Shown one piece after another: positions 54,274 through 63,164 of a DNA stretch of 64,000 bases. This DNA comes from Sulfurovum sp. NBC37-1 (lineage in GTDB: Bacteria; Campylobacterota; Campylobacteria; Campylobacterales; Sulfurovaceae). The position numbers and the translations under genes were made by a program. The stretch's first letter is position 1, and each line of letters starts with the position of its first letter. The DNA lies in assembly GCF_000010345.1 (NCBI RefSeq), contig NC_009663.1, forward strand, positions 62,001 through 126,000, given 5' to 3'. The notes under the pieces were generated by a model. That model did no database searches and had not been told where the DNA came from. It was given only the letters and a program-made list of their open reading frames with translations.

Positions 54274-55452
54274 TCAACTCTCTACATTTTTGTTTTTTTG
54301 CATACGCAGGATAAGGTATCCTGTGGCAGCCGAAAGAAATGATCCAAGTAGAATGGCCAGCTTGTCGGCATAGTGATATATCTGTGTATCATCGTAGGCA
54401 AGGGAATCCACAAAGAGACTCATAGTAAATCCGATCCCTGTCAATACACTTACCCCGTAGAGCATCATCCAGCTGCTCTCCTTGGGCAAAGAGGCCATAC
54501 CCATTTTGATGGCCAGCCATGAGAATCCGAATACCCCTGCCTGTTTACCGACAAAGAGCCCCAGCATGACCCCCAGAGGAACAGGACCGCTCATCGCTTC
54601 GAGAGAAATCCCTTTGAGATCTACGCCCGCATTGACAAAGGCAAACAGAGGAAGGATCAGGAAGGCAACCCAGTAATGCAGGTCGTGCTCCATCTCTTTT
54701 GCCATGGAAAAGCGATTCCCCTTTTTGTTTTTGGACTCCATAGGGATCATAAAAGCAAGTGCTACTCCCGCCAGGGTGGCATGTACACCGGATTTCAGTA
54801 CCGAGACCCACAGTATGATGCCTATGACGATGTAAGCTGATTTGATCGCGACATCCATACGGTTCATGATGAAAAGTATGGCAAGGGAAATGGCTGCCAC
54901 GGTAATGGAAAGCGTGGAAAGGTCAGTCGTATAAAAAAGGGCTATGATTACAATGGCACCCAGGTCATCGATGATGGACAGGGCCATTAAAAAGATTTTC
55001 AGCGAAAGTGGCACACGGGGCCCCAGCAGAGATAAGATTCCCAATGCAAAAGCAATATCGGTCGCTGTAGGAATGGCCCATCCGTTCATCGCAAATGATT
55101 CGCCTTTGTTGAAAAGAATGAAAATCAGTGCAGGTACGATCATTCCTCCGACTGCAGCGATACCGGGAAGCGTGATCTGTTTCAGGGAAGAGAGATGCCC
55201 CTCCATGACCTCCCTTTTTACCTCCAGCCCGATGAGGAAGAAAAAGATAGCCATCAGCCCATCGTTGACCCACAAAAGAAGCGGCTTGGCTATATGAAGT
55301 GCACCAAAACGTATCTCTACGGGCGTATGCAGAAAGCTGGTGTAGGCGGCACTGAGAAAACTGTTTTGCAGGATGAGTGCCAGAACAGTGACAATGATCA
55401 GCAGTATACCGGCAGAAGACTCTTTTTTTAGAAATGATGTAATAGTGTCCAT
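54274..55452 (-). CDS. nhaA: Na+/H+ antiporter NhaA
   Basis: A 392-residue inner-membrane antiporter with 12 helices. Features are FFFLIGLEVKRE near the N-terminus, GWAIPTATDIAFALGIL and LKIFLMALSIIDDLGAIVIIALFYT, which carries the Asp-Asp (ion-binding Asp163/164 in E. coli numbering). The start at 55452 is chosen over an in-frame TTG (55470). NhaA exports sodium at neutral to alkaline pH, fitting a marine or saline habitat. Confidence 0.95.
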   Translation of the reverse strand: MDTITSFLKKESSAGILLIIVTVLALILQNSFLSAAYTSFLHTPVEIRFGALHIAKPLLLWVNDGLMAIFFFLIGLEVKREVMEGHLSSLKQITLPGIAAVGGMIVPALIFILFNKGESFAMNGWAIPTATDIAFALGILSLLGPRVPLSLKIFLMALSIIDDLGAIVIIALFYTTDLSTLSITVAAISLAILFIMNRMDVAIKSAYIVIGIILWVSVLKSGVHATLAGVALAFMIPMESKNKKGNRFSMAKEMEHDLHYWVAFLILPLFAFVNAGVDLKGISLEAMSGPVPLGVMLGLFVGKQAGVFGFSWLAIKMGMASLPKESSWMMLYGVSVLTGIGFTMSLFVDSLAYDDTQIYHYADKLAILLGSFLSAATGYLILRMQKNKNVES

Positions 55453-55612
55453 AAAGCTCTCTTTACCCAACTATTTGACACGGAGGCACAACACGCTTTA
55501 TTAAGAATACTGTTCCAGGATCGGGGTTTTATAAAATATTTCAAATATACTAACATGAATAGGCTAACAATGTTCAGCATACATGTTGTATCAAGGAACT
55601 TTCTGCCCTGTA

Positions 55613-55954
55613 TCATATCCTGAATCTGTATCCCTGTTCCCCAAGCAGGGTGCGCAGAGGCTCCTGTACTTCTCCCTGGAATTCGAGCGTGTCGTTTCTG
55701 ACTGTACCGCCTGTGCCCAGTTTGGACTTGAGTGTTTTAAGAAGCTTTTTGAGTGCATCTTCTTCCAGAAAGAAAGGCTTGACAATCGTTACGGTCTTTC
55801 CTCGCCGTTTTTCCCTGGCGAAATGCAAGCGGTGTTTATCGGGTGTTTTGATTTCGGTTTTCTCTTTGCTACTCTGTTTACTTTTGTTGTCTGACTGCCA
55901 GTCATCACCAAGATCGCTACCCATTTCAAACAGATTTTTCTTTGATTTTGCCAT
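55613..55954 (-). CDS. SUI1/YciH-family translation factor-like protein
   Basis: The 113 residues have a basic, low-complexity N-terminus (1-55) and a SUI1/eIF1-like domain (60-113: GKTVTIVKPFFLEEDALKKLLKTLK, GTGGTVRNDTLEFQG and the terminal GYRFRI). Bacterial YciH is a eIF1 homologue proposed to affect initiation fidelity. It ends 159 bases upstream of the nhaA start on the same strand and its start is 9 bases after the lsrK-like stop. Confidence 0.85.
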   Translation of the reverse strand: MAKSKKNLFEMGSDLGDDWQSDNKSKQSSKEKTEIKTPDKHRLHFAREKRRGKTVTIVKPFFLEEDALKKLLKTLKSKLGTGGTVRNDTLEFQGEVQEPLRTLLGEQGYRFRI

Positions 55955-55963
55955 ACTGTATTC

Positions 55964-57526
55964 CTAAACTCCCGGTGCTTTCCACATGGATGTTGTCAGC
56001 CCCCGGTCCACCAGGGCAAGCTGCGCTGCATAGACTTCCTGCCATTTTTCTGCTATTTCCCTATATCCCCTGTGGTGATCCATATTGGGATGATACGTCT
56101 TGTCCCAGGTCACCAGCTGCTGAGCCGCTTTGGGAATGCTCTCATAGATGCCTGTACCGACACCCGCAGCCATTGCTGCGCCCAGTGCGGTCGCTTCGGT
56201 CACAGTGGGAATCCTGATGCGGCACCCTGTGACATCTGAAAGTATCTGGCACCAGAGTTCCCCTTTGCTTGCTCCTCCGGCAAAGACGATCTCCTCAAAG
56301 TCCAGGCCGGTAAAGGCTTTGACCTTTTCCAGGTTGATCTCCGAGACGATACAGGCGTTCTCTTCGAGGCTTCTGAACATGGAGGCTTTATTGCATATTT
56401 CCGGATCGATGGAAAGGTTGATGAAGGAAGGGGCGGCATGGTACCATTTGCCATACTTCATACTGTCGGAAAAAATGGGTATGATCCCGTAGGATCCGAC
56501 CGGTACGGCTTTGGCTTTTTCTTCGAGGATCGCATAGGCATCCCTGTCACTTTTCTCAGCTTCCCGTTTTTCCAGATCACAAAAAGCATCCCTGAACCAG
56601 CGCATGATCAGCCCGCTGAAAAAGGTGATCCCCTCAGCCTGCGAGAGTCCTTCGACTACGTGTGGATTGACACGGATACCCATATCTTCCGGCGGAGGGG
56701 TGTCACTTTTGATGTTGACCACCTGTTGCCAGAAAGAACCACCAAGGATGGCAACCTGCCCTTCTTTGACCACACCCAGTCCGGCAGAACCAAGCTGCAC
56801 ATCACCTCCACCCATCACTACTTTTGTAGCTGTGGAAAGTCCGGTTTCATCAGCGGCATCATCCGTGACGCTGCCGATGGCGGTACCGGGTTCGAGTACG
56901 GAAGGGAAGATATCGGCTTTCAGTCCAACCTTCTCTGCCATGGAGGGTACCCACGTGCGCTCTTTAAGAGAGAAGATACCGGTGGTCCCGCCGTTGCTGG
57001 GGTCTGTTGCAATGATGCCGGAGAGTTTTGCCAGTATCCAGTCCCCTATCATCGATACGGAAGCGACTTCCTCATAAAGTTTGGGCCGATTGTTCTTCAG
57101 CCATAGAATTCTGGGCAGTGCACCCAGTGCAAAAGTTTGTCCGGACAGGGCATAGAATGCTTCTTCAATGTCCGGGAACTGCTCTTTGAGATATCTTACT
57201 TCTTCGGCAGCTCTGGCATCGACATTGGCCACACCCCAGAGGGCTTCTCCGTTTTCATCATAGAGTACGATCCCCTCACGCATACTGGTCGCACTCACAG
57301 CGGCGATATCACTTCCCTGAAGCCGTGCCTGATCAAGCGCATCCCTGATGCAGGCAGTCACCAGTATCCAGTTGTGTTCCGTATCGAAGGTCATACTGTT
57401 CGGTACACCTTCCTCCTCTATGTGTGTCCACTCTTGCTGCGAAGCGGAGACCTGATTGCCTTTTGTATCGAAGATGACTACTCTGATACTTCCTGTTCCC
57501 GCATCGATCGCCATGAGGTATTGCAT
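55964..57526 (-). CDS. lsrK: Autoinducer-2 kinase-like FGGY kinase (LsrK)
   Basis: The start at 57526 (AAAGGA upstream) gives 520 residues. The sequence follows E. coli LsrK along its length: LMAIDAGTGSIRVVIFD, ATSMREGIVLY, ANVDARAAEEVRYLKE, GGGDVQLGSAGLGVV, VNPHVVEGLSQAEGITFFSG, WYHAAPSFINLSIDP and the end HGLTTSLWKAPG-like (RGLTTSMWKAPGV). LsrK phosphorylates AI-2 in the cytoplasm. No lsrACDB transporter is near, so uptake is by another route or the substrate is a related sugar. Repeat copy 4 lies just upstream. Confidence 0.85.
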   Translation of the reverse strand: MQYLMAIDAGTGSIRVVIFDTKGNQVSASQQEWTHIEEEGVPNSMTFDTEHNWILVTACIRDALDQARLQGSDIAAVSATSMREGIVLYDENGEALWGVANVDARAAEEVRYLKEQFPDIEEAFYALSGQTFALGALPRILWLKNNRPKLYEEVASVSMIGDWILAKLSGIIATDPSNGGTTGIFSLKERTWVPSMAEKVGLKADIFPSVLEPGTAIGSVTDDAADETGLSTATKVVMGGGDVQLGSAGLGVVKEGQVAILGGSFWQQVVNIKSDTPPPEDMGIRVNPHVVEGLSQAEGITFFSGLIMRWFRDAFCDLEKREAEKSDRDAYAILEEKAKAVPVGSYGIIPIFSDSMKYGKWYHAAPSFINLSIDPEICNKASMFRSLEENACIVSEINLEKVKAFTGLDFEEIVFAGGASKGELWCQILSDVTGCRIRIPTVTEATALGAAMAAGVGTGIYESIPKAAQQLVTWDKTYHPNMDHHRGYREIAEKWQEVYAAQLALVDRGLTTSMWKAPGV

Positions 57527-57547
57527 CAGTTTGTTTCCTTTACTGTT

Positions 57548-57613
57548 TAGGCCTTTCGGCTTGTATTTTGACCGTATGCCGATGTCCACTTTGGTGCGTG
57601 TTACGCACCCTAC
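57548..57613. repeat. Palindromic interspersed repeat, copy 4 (one arm)
   Basis: The right arm GGTGCGTGTTACGCACCCTAC and the core CCTTTCGG with a following GTATGC match copy 2, but the left arm is missing; the lsrK ribosome site is there instead. The arm's TAG on the minus strand (57610-57612) is the stop of the aldolase gene. Confidence 0.75.
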
Positions 57614-58785
57614 GCTTTAAGCTTTGCCTGTTCGAGTTCCCAGTATTCCATTTCGAAACTCTCTTTTTCACTGATGCTCCGGTACCCTCCGAGCTGGTCT
57701 GCTCTGAGTACAGCTTTCATTGTATGCGCCACAATATCCTTGAGAATGTCCGCTTCTTTCTCGTCCTTTCCAAAGAAGACCACGCCGTAATCCTTTACAA
57801 CCGCATAGTTCGGCGCGGGGTTCAGCATGATCTCATTGGTTGCATGACGATTGAAATAAGCTATGTAGGCAGCGATATATTCGGTAATGGCTCCTGCAAT
57901 GTCACGATCCTCGATGACCAGCGGTACTCTTTTGGTCCGGAGGATATGCTCCGGAGTCAAGACGCCTCTTGTGGCGAATGTTTTCAGCTTATGGTGTGAT
58001 GCATAGGTCAGTGCCAAAGGGCTCTGATCTGTTTTTATGATGACCTCATGTCCCTTGGCTTTTTCTATCAATGCTTTGAGCTTGTCGGTGTCGAGGCTTG
58101 CTTTCGGTTCATAGTCATTGAACGTAAGTGTGGTTCTCTTGTTCAGGAAATCTTCGGCAACGGTGACCGCTTCTATCATTTTGTCATAGGAGTGTTTGGC
58201 CTCATCATCGAATGTGAAAATGCCGTGGTGATGCAGGATGATCCCTTTGCAGTTTTTCCAGTCAAAATCCTGTGTCATTTTGTATATAGTATGTGCAAGG
58301 ATGAACCCGGGCATGACATAGGGGACGATGAGAAAACCGGGAAAGCACTCCTCTATGAGCGCCTTGCCCTTTTTGGAGTTCGAAATGGTCACTACTGCAT
58401 CGGCATGGGTATGGTCCACAAATTTGAAGGGGATCAGCGCATGCAGTATTGCTTCCACCGAAGGATTGGGTGCCTTAGGGTCGGTCATGGCGGCTTTTTG
58501 TCCAGACACCATGTCAGTATCACTCAGAGATTCGAGCTTTGCCATTTCCAGCAAAGTTGCGAGCCTGACAGGGGCGAAGCCTTCCTCTTTGATAGATACA
58601 AGATCCCATCCGCTTCCTTTTACATAGAGAATATCCTCTCCGTTCTCTCTGATCTTGACGGAGGTGTTGCCTCCACCATGCAGTACAAGCTCATCACTCT
58701 GCCCAAGCAGGTTGGAAGTATAGACCCGAAGTTTCAGGTCATCCTTGCATGCAGCTGCTTTTGTATCGTCCCATAGATTCTTCAA
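57610..58785 (-). CDS. Class II aldolase/adducin-family protein
   Basis: A 391-residue protein of the RhaD/fuculose aldolase type: LVLHGGGNTSVKI, VKGSGWDL and the metal His ligands in FVDHTHADAV and LHHHGIF. It aligns with the aldolase half of bifunctional aldolase/short-chain dehydrogenases (about 690 aa), and stops right at the linker after EMEYWELEQAKLK. The dehydrogenase half is absent. It sits between lsrK and an LsrG-like gene, so it may cleave the phosphorylated substrate. The stop TAG is inside repeat copy 4. Confidence 0.82.
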   Translation of the reverse strand: MKNLWDDTKAAACKDDLKLRVYTSNLLGQSDELVLHGGGNTSVKIRENGEDILYVKGSGWDLVSIKEEGFAPVRLATLLEMAKLESLSDTDMVSGQKAAMTDPKAPNPSVEAILHALIPFKFVDHTHADAVVTISNSKKGKALIEECFPGFLIVPYVMPGFILAHTIYKMTQDFDWKNCKGIILHHHGIFTFDDEAKHSYDKMIEAVTVAEDFLNKRTTLTFNDYEPKASLDTDKLKALIEKAKGHEVIIKTDQSPLALTYASHHKLKTFATRGVLTPEHILRTKRVPLVIEDRDIAGAITEYIAAYIAYFNRHATNEIMLNPAPNYAVVKDYGVVFFGKDEKEADILKDIVAHTMKAVLRADQLGGYRSISEKESFEMEYWELEQAKLKA

Positions 58786-58788
58786 AGC

Positions 58789-59076
58789 TTATCCCAACAC
58801 GATGAGTTCATCGGTATATTTCTTTTCGCAGTAGGGTTCGTAGCTTGACTTGTAGACAGCGTAGTGCGCGGAAGCTTTGTGTCCGTCGAGCGCCGCTTCG
58901 TCCCTCCAGGTCTCGACCGCCATGAACTTGCGGGGCTTGTTCTCATACTGGAAGATCTCGTAGAAGATGCATCCCTCTTCGGCTTTGCTGGGCGCCACCA
59001 TGGCAGAAAGCAGCTCCTTCATCTTCTCTTCGCTTCCCTCTTTGGCAATGAATGTCACACGTTTGGTAATGGTCAT
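58789..59076 (-). CDS. LsrG-like antibiotic-biosynthesis-monooxygenase domain protein
   Basis: A 95-residue ABM-domain (ferredoxin-like) protein: VTFIAKEGSEEKMKELL, the aromatic EEGCIFYEIFQYENKPRKFMAVETW, and HKASAHYAVYK with a conserved His pair. LsrG, of the same size and fold, isomerises phospho-AI-2; the link to lsrK here supports that role. AGGAG is 6 bases upstream of the ATG. It ends 3 bases before the aldolase. Confidence 0.75.
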   Translation of the reverse strand: MTITKRVTFIAKEGSEEKMKELLSAMVAPSKAEEGCIFYEIFQYENKPRKFMAVETWRDEAALDGHKASAHYAVYKSSYEPYCEKKYTDELIVLG

Positions 59077-59133
59077 GGTTTCTCCTGTAAAATAAGTGAT
59101 TAGAGCATAACAAAATCTTGTTTAGGTTCTGTT

Positions 59134-59232
59134 TTACCCATAGTTTGTATCAAAAAGCATGCCGAGAATGACACCAAGAAAAAGCAGGATGACCATGGTC
59201 CAGTAGAGTGTCTCTTCGCTTGGTAGTTTCAT
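59134..59232 (-). CDS. Small membrane protein, 32 aa
   Basis: A 32-codon frame starts 2 bases after the yaaA stop and reads MKLPSEETLYWTMVILLFLG and then VILGMLFDTNYG: a charged N-terminus and one membrane helix (9-27). Coupling to yaaA is likely. It has no recognised family. Small single-helix proteins of this kind often act as subunits or regulators of membrane complexes, but nothing specific can be said. Confidence 0.55.
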   Translation of the reverse strand: MKLPSEETLYWTMVILLFLGVILGMLFDTNYG

Positions 59233-59234
59233 AT

Positions 59235-59972
59235 TTATGCTTCTATGCTATAGATGATTTCAGTTTTGTTCTTTTTGGTCTGTATCTCCTGTATGGCAAG
59301 TCCCTGAATAGGCAGCTTCATGAAATCGTCAATACTTTCAACTCCCCTTTTGGCGATCTCTTTCAGTACGATACCCCGGTAAGCCTTCGCCCAGTGGCTG
59401 ACCACTTTGCCCTCCTTGATGAATTTGAGAGTAGTGTAGGGTTTGGCGGGTTTGTAGAACTTGTCGTAGAAGCCGGCACGCAGGTCGAGGATCTCCTCAT
59501 TCGAAAGGTATTTTTCCATTTCTGCTGCACCATGCTCATGATAGAACTTCTCCACCCTGATCTCCCCGACAGGCTCTCCTTGTTTGAGACGGTACTCCGG
59601 GATGAGGTCGTCGGCCCGGAGATATCCGAAGAGGTTGGAGTTGAGGATGACATGCTCATCTATGTATTTCTGTGCCTTTGTATCCAGCGCGGTGTAGGAA
59701 AGATGGTCAAAGGCCACACCGGTGTAGCGTTCGATGGCTTTCATGGCCGGCTCATGAACGATGTCTCTGATATGTGAACGGATATCCGCCTCTTTTTTCA
59801 GGCCGAACATTTTAGAAAGTACCTGCATATCGCCTTTTTGAAGAATATTGGTATAGCTGTGCAGCAGTTTGGTCCGGTAGGGCAAAAGTTCGGGGAAAAA
59901 AAGTGTATCAAGCCTGAAGGGTGCTTCTCCTCCGGATATCTTGGTTTCGCTGGGTGCCAGTAGTATCTTCAT
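59235..59972 (-). CDS. yaaA: Peroxide-stress protein YaaA (DUF328)
   Basis: The 245-residue protein matches the YaaA family: MKILLAPSETK at the start, RYTGVAFDHLSYTALDTKAQKYI, NLFGYLRADDLIPEYRLK and the C-terminal HWAKAYRGIVLKEIAKRGV. YaaA lowers free iron and protects DNA under peroxide stress in E. coli; a DNA-binding helix-hairpin-helix is present in the known structure. It heads a short unit with the 32-aa membrane protein. Confidence 0.9.
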   Translation of the reverse strand: MKILLAPSETKISGGEAPFRLDTLFFPELLPYRTKLLHSYTNILQKGDMQVLSKMFGLKKEADIRSHIRDIVHEPAMKAIERYTGVAFDHLSYTALDTKAQKYIDEHVILNSNLFGYLRADDLIPEYRLKQGEPVGEIRVEKFYHEHGAAEMEKYLSNEEILDLRAGFYDKFYKPAKPYTTLKFIKEGKVVSHWAKAYRGIVLKEIAKRGVESIDDFMKLPIQGLAIQEIQTKKNKTEIIYSIEA

Positions 59973-60057
59973 GGATATTTTCCTTCACTGTAATGATGTA
60001 GGTATTTTAGTTAAAAAGGATAAAAAAGAGAAATTTTTGTTTTTTTTACATAAATCC

Positions 60058-60086
60058 TTGACTTTTAAAACTTTTTTGTCTATAAT
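60058..60086 (+). promoter_or_regulatory. Strong promoter of the tRNA cluster
   Basis: TTGACT (60058-60063) and TATAAT (60081-60086) with a 17-base spacer, the best sigma-70 promoter in the window. GC-rich CCC follows, and tRNA-Thr starts 40 bases later. Confidence 0.8.
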
Positions 60087-60126
60087 TCCCGTCCATTTTA
60101 AGTGTAACAGCTTTCAATGCGATGGT

Positions 60127-60202
60127 GCTGGTGTAGCTCAGCTGGTAGAGCAGCTGATTTGTAATCAGCAGGTCGGGGGTTCGAGTCCCTTTACCAGCTC
60201 CA
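60127..60202 (+). tRNA. tRNA-Thr (TGT)
   Basis: A 7-bp acceptor stem (GCTGGTG with TACCAGC), anticodon arm GCTGA-TTTGTAA-TCAGC with anticodon TGT, GGTTCGAGTCC T arm, and CCA encoded at the end. Confidence 0.95.
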
Positions 60203-60257
60203 TTTAAAACAATAATTATCAGTGTTTGTACCAGTAATATGACAAACGAATATATGT

Positions 60258-60342
<85 letters not shown>

Positions 60343-60363
60343 TTATGTTAAGTCACATAAAGA

Positions 60364-60441
<78 letters not shown>

Positions 60442-60619
60442 TAAACTGGGAGCTGTGTGAATTATGTACTTCACATACTATTATTAACTTCAGCAGTCGG
60501 TTCTGGCAACATAGTTGTTAATCCTTATGCTACTAATAATCTCAGACAATTTGATTTAATATTTCCATTTTAACTATATTGGTAATTCTCTGTATATGAG
60601 AATCCGTATATAAAGATTT

Positions 60620-60694
<75 letters not shown>

Positions 60695-60795
60695 CGTTCC
60701 AAAAATATGGACAAAAGTGTTACAGTCGTGTAATAGTTTTGTCCATATGGTATGGGGTCATTACTCTTGTCGGGAGTAATATAAGTAAATTTAGG

Positions 60796-60801
60796 TATAA
60801 T
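60796..60801 (+). promoter_or_regulatory. -10 box upstream of tuf
   Basis: Perfect TATAAT 36 bases before the tuf ATG. The -35 is weak (ggagta region), so read-through from the tRNA promoter may contribute. Confidence 0.5.
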
Positions 60802-60837
60802 ACTGCCTTTAAAACATTTCACGCTAGGAGAAAAAGC

Positions 60838-62046
60838 ATGGCTAAAGAAAAATTCGAACGAACAAAACCGCATATTAACATCGGTACTATTGGTCACGTT
60901 GACCACGGAAAAACTACACTGACAGCTGCTATTACAGCGGTACTTGCTGTTGCAGGTGATACTGAACTCATGGATTATGATGCAATCGATAATGCACCAG
61001 AAGAGAGAGAAAGAGGAATTACAATTGCTACTTCTCACGTAGAATACGAAACTGCAACCAGACACTACGCACACGTAGACTGTCCAGGTCACGCTGACTA
61101 TGTTAAGAACATGATCACCGGTGCTGCTCAAATGGACGGTGCGATCCTTGTTATCGCTGCAACTGACGGACCAATGGCTCAGACTAGAGAGCACATCCTT
61201 CTTTCCAAGCAGGTAGGTGTACCATACATCGTTGTATTCCTGAACAAAGAAGATCAGCTTGATGATGAAGATAAAGAAGAGATGCTTGAGCTCGTAGAGA
61301 TGGAAGTACGTGAACTTCTTTCTGAGTATGACTTCCCGGGTGATGATACGCCAATCGTAGCCGGTTCTGCATTTCAGGCACTTGAAGAAGCTAAAACTGG
61401 TACCCTTGGTGAGTGGTCAGCAAAAATCATGGAACTTATGGATGCAGTAGATGAGTACATTCCTGAGCCAAAAAGAGAAACTGACAAAGATTTCCTTATG
61501 GCAATCGAAGATATCTTTACTATCCAGGGCCGTGGTACGGTTGTAACCGGTAAAGTTGACAGAGGTCAGGTATGTGTTGGTGACGAAGTTGAGATCGTTG
61601 GTCTTAAAGATACTCAGAAAACAACTGTAACCGGTGTTGAAATGTTCCGTAAGGAAATGGACTGTGGTATCGCTGGTGACAACTGTGGTGTTCTTATCAG
61701 AGGTATCGATAAAGAAGCTGTACAAAGAGGTATGGTTCTCTGTAAGCCAGGTTCAATCACACCACATACTCAGTTCGAAGCTGAAGTATATGTACTTACT
61801 AAAGAGGAAGGTGGTAGACACACTCCATTCTTTGATAACTACAGACCACAGTTCTACGTACGTACAACAGACGTAACTGGTTCAGTGAAACTTCAAGAAG
61901 GTACTGAGATGGTTATGCCAGGTGACAACGTTAAGATCAATGTTGAGCTTATTGCTCCGATCGCGCTTGACGAAGGTACAAGATTCGCTATCCGTGAGGG
62001 TGGTAGAACTGTTGGTGCCGGTGTTGTTTCCAAGATCATCGCTTAA
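60838..62046 (+). CDS. tuf: Elongation factor Tu
   Basis: GTPase that delivers aminoacyl-tRNA. Start at 60838 with TAGGAG upstream; 402 residues. G motifs: GHVDHGKTT (P loop, about 19-27), DCPGHADY, and NKEDQ (usually NKxD). The end [11 protein letters not shown] is typical. An upstream in-frame start (60667) lies in the tRNA and is rejected. Confidence 0.98.
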   Translation: MAKEKFERTKPHINIGTIGHVDHGKTTLTAAITAVLAVAGDTELMDYDAIDNAPEERERGITIATSHVEYETATRHYAHVDCPGHADYVKNMITGAAQMDGAILVIAATDGPMAQTREHILLSKQVGVPYIVVFLNKEDQLDDEDKEEMLELVEMEVRELLSEYDFPGDDTPIVAGSAFQALEEAKTGTLGEWSAKIMELMDAVDEYIPEPKRETDKDFLMAIEDIFTIQGRGTVVTGKVDRGQVCVGDEVEIVGLKDTQKTTVTGVEMFRKEMDCGIAGDNCGVLIRGIDKEAVQRGMVLCKPGSITPHTQFEAEVYVLTKEEGGRHTPFFDNYRPQFYVRTTDVTGSVKLQEGTEMVMPGDNVKINVELIAPIALDEGTRFAIREGGRTVGAGVVSKIIA

Positions 62047-62054
62047 GTAAACAC

Positions 62055-62080
62055 TTGCAGGAGGGATTTTCCTCTTGCAA
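62055..62080 (+). terminator. Hairpin between tuf and rpmG
   Basis: TTGCAGGAGG (62055-62064) pairs with CCTCTTGCAA (62071-62080), a 10-bp stem with one G-U and a GATTTT loop. No T run follows, so it may be a partial terminator or processing site that lowers rpmG relative to tuf. Confidence 0.5.
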
Positions 62081-62100
62081 ACTTATCATAGGAGATAATA

Positions 62101-62253
62101 ATGAGAGAAACAGTTCACCTTGGTTGTGAGAAGTGTACAAGACGTAACTATCACACAACAAAGAATAAAAAAACAACAACAGAAAAACTTGCACTGAAAA
62201 AGTATTGTAAATGGTGTAAAGAACATACTGTTCACAAAGAGATGAAGCTGTAA
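62101..62253 (+). CDS. rpmG: 50S ribosomal protein L33
   Basis: A 50-residue basic protein with the L33 pattern [21 protein letters not shown] and [11 protein letters not shown]. Both CxxC pairs remain, so it is the zinc-binding (C+) form. GGAG is 9 bases upstream. The gene falls between tuf and tRNA-Trp, the normal order. Confidence 0.95.
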   Translation: MRETVHLGCEKCTRRNYHTTKNKKTTTEKLALKKYCKWCKEHTVHKEMKL

Positions 62254-62313
62254 GCTGATTCTTTGAAATCCGTCATTTGAACTTTGGTTTGAATGACAAC
62301 CTAAATAGTATTT

Positions 62314-62389
62314 AGGCCAATAGCTCAGTTGGTAGAGCACTGGTCTCCAAAACCAGGTGCCGGGGGTTCGAGTCCCTCTTGGCCTGCCA
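62314..62389 (+). tRNA. tRNA-Trp (CCA)
   Basis: Acceptor AGGCCAA with TTGGCCT, anticodon arm CTGGT-CTCCAAA-ACCAG (CCA), CCA encoded. Located between rpmG and secE. Confidence 0.95.
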
Positions 62390-62406
62390 TAACAAAGGTA
62401 ACACAA

Positions 62407-62586
62407 ATGGGAAAAATTTCAACATTTATTGCAAACGCGAAAGCGGAGTTACATAAAGTAATATTTCCAACAAAAGTACAAGTAAGACAAGCATTTTTGG
62501 CAGTCCTCCTCGTAGTGACTGTAATATCAATATTTTTAGCATTGGTTGACCTTTTGATGTCATCAATCATTTCATCAGTTTTATAA
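62407..62586 (+). CDS. secE: Preprotein translocase subunit SecE
   Basis: The 59-residue short SecE has an amphipathic N-terminal helix (ANAKAELHKVIFP, with the conserved Lys-Val-x-x-Pro turn) and one membrane helix (about 31-56). It stabilises SecY. The ATG at 62407 is 17 bases after tRNA-Trp; nusG follows. Confidence 0.93.
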   Translation: MGKISTFIANAKAELHKVIFPTKVQVRQAFLAVLLVVTVISIFLALVDLLMSSIISSVL

Positions 62587-62598
62587 GGTAAAGAGAAG

Positions 62599-63129
62599 AT
62601 GGCTTTTCAGTGGTATGCAATTCAAACATATTCAGGTAGTGAACTATCTGTCAAAAGAGCAATTGAACAACTTGTTGCCGATTACGGTATGGAAGATAAA
62701 GTTGAACGTATCGTCGTCCCTACAGAAGAGGTTATCGAAGTGAAGAACGGTGAGAAGAAGATCACTGAGAGAACACTTTATCCCGGGTATGCTTTCGCAC
62801 ATATAGACCTGGATACTGATCTTTGGCATAAGATACAGTCTCTGCCAAGAGTATCTAGATTTATCGGTGAACAAAAGACACCTACCGCTCTGACTGAAGC
62901 GGATATCAAAGTGATTTTGGACAAAATGGAGCAGAAAGCTGCACCAAGACCAAAAGTCGATTTCGAAACAGGTGAAATGGTACGTATCGTAGACGGACCG
63001 TTCGCAAACTTTACAGGAATGGTCGAAGAGTATGATCTCGACCATGGAAAGCTGAAGTTGAATGTTTCGATCTTTGGTAGAAACACACCGGTCGAGATCC
63101 TCTACACTCAGGTAGAAAAAATTATATAA
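62599..63129 (+). CDS. nusG: Transcription termination/antitermination factor NusG
   Basis: A 176-residue protein with the NGN domain (QWYAIQTYSGSELSVKRAIEQ, YPGYAFAHID) and a C-terminal KOW domain (VRIVDGPFANFTGMVEEYD). It binds RNA polymerase and couples it to Rho or the ribosome. Neighbours secE and rplK are the standard order. Confidence 0.97.
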   Translation: MAFQWYAIQTYSGSELSVKRAIEQLVADYGMEDKVERIVVPTEEVIEVKNGEKKITERTLYPGYAFAHIDLDTDLWHKIQSLPRVSRFIGEQKTPTALTEADIKVILDKMEQKAAPRPKVDFETGEMVRIVDGPFANFTGMVEEYDLDHGKLKLNVSIFGRNTPVEILYTQVEKII

Positions 63130-63164
63130 CCCTTTAGTGGTTAAATCAAACAAAGGAAGAACAG

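Noticed and set aside
60541-60575. GACAATTTGATTTAATATTT between tRNA-Gly and tRNA-Thr resembles the recA/S24 operator half-site.
   Set aside because: Only CAATTTGA is shared and there is no palindrome; AT-rich spacer makes this expected by chance.
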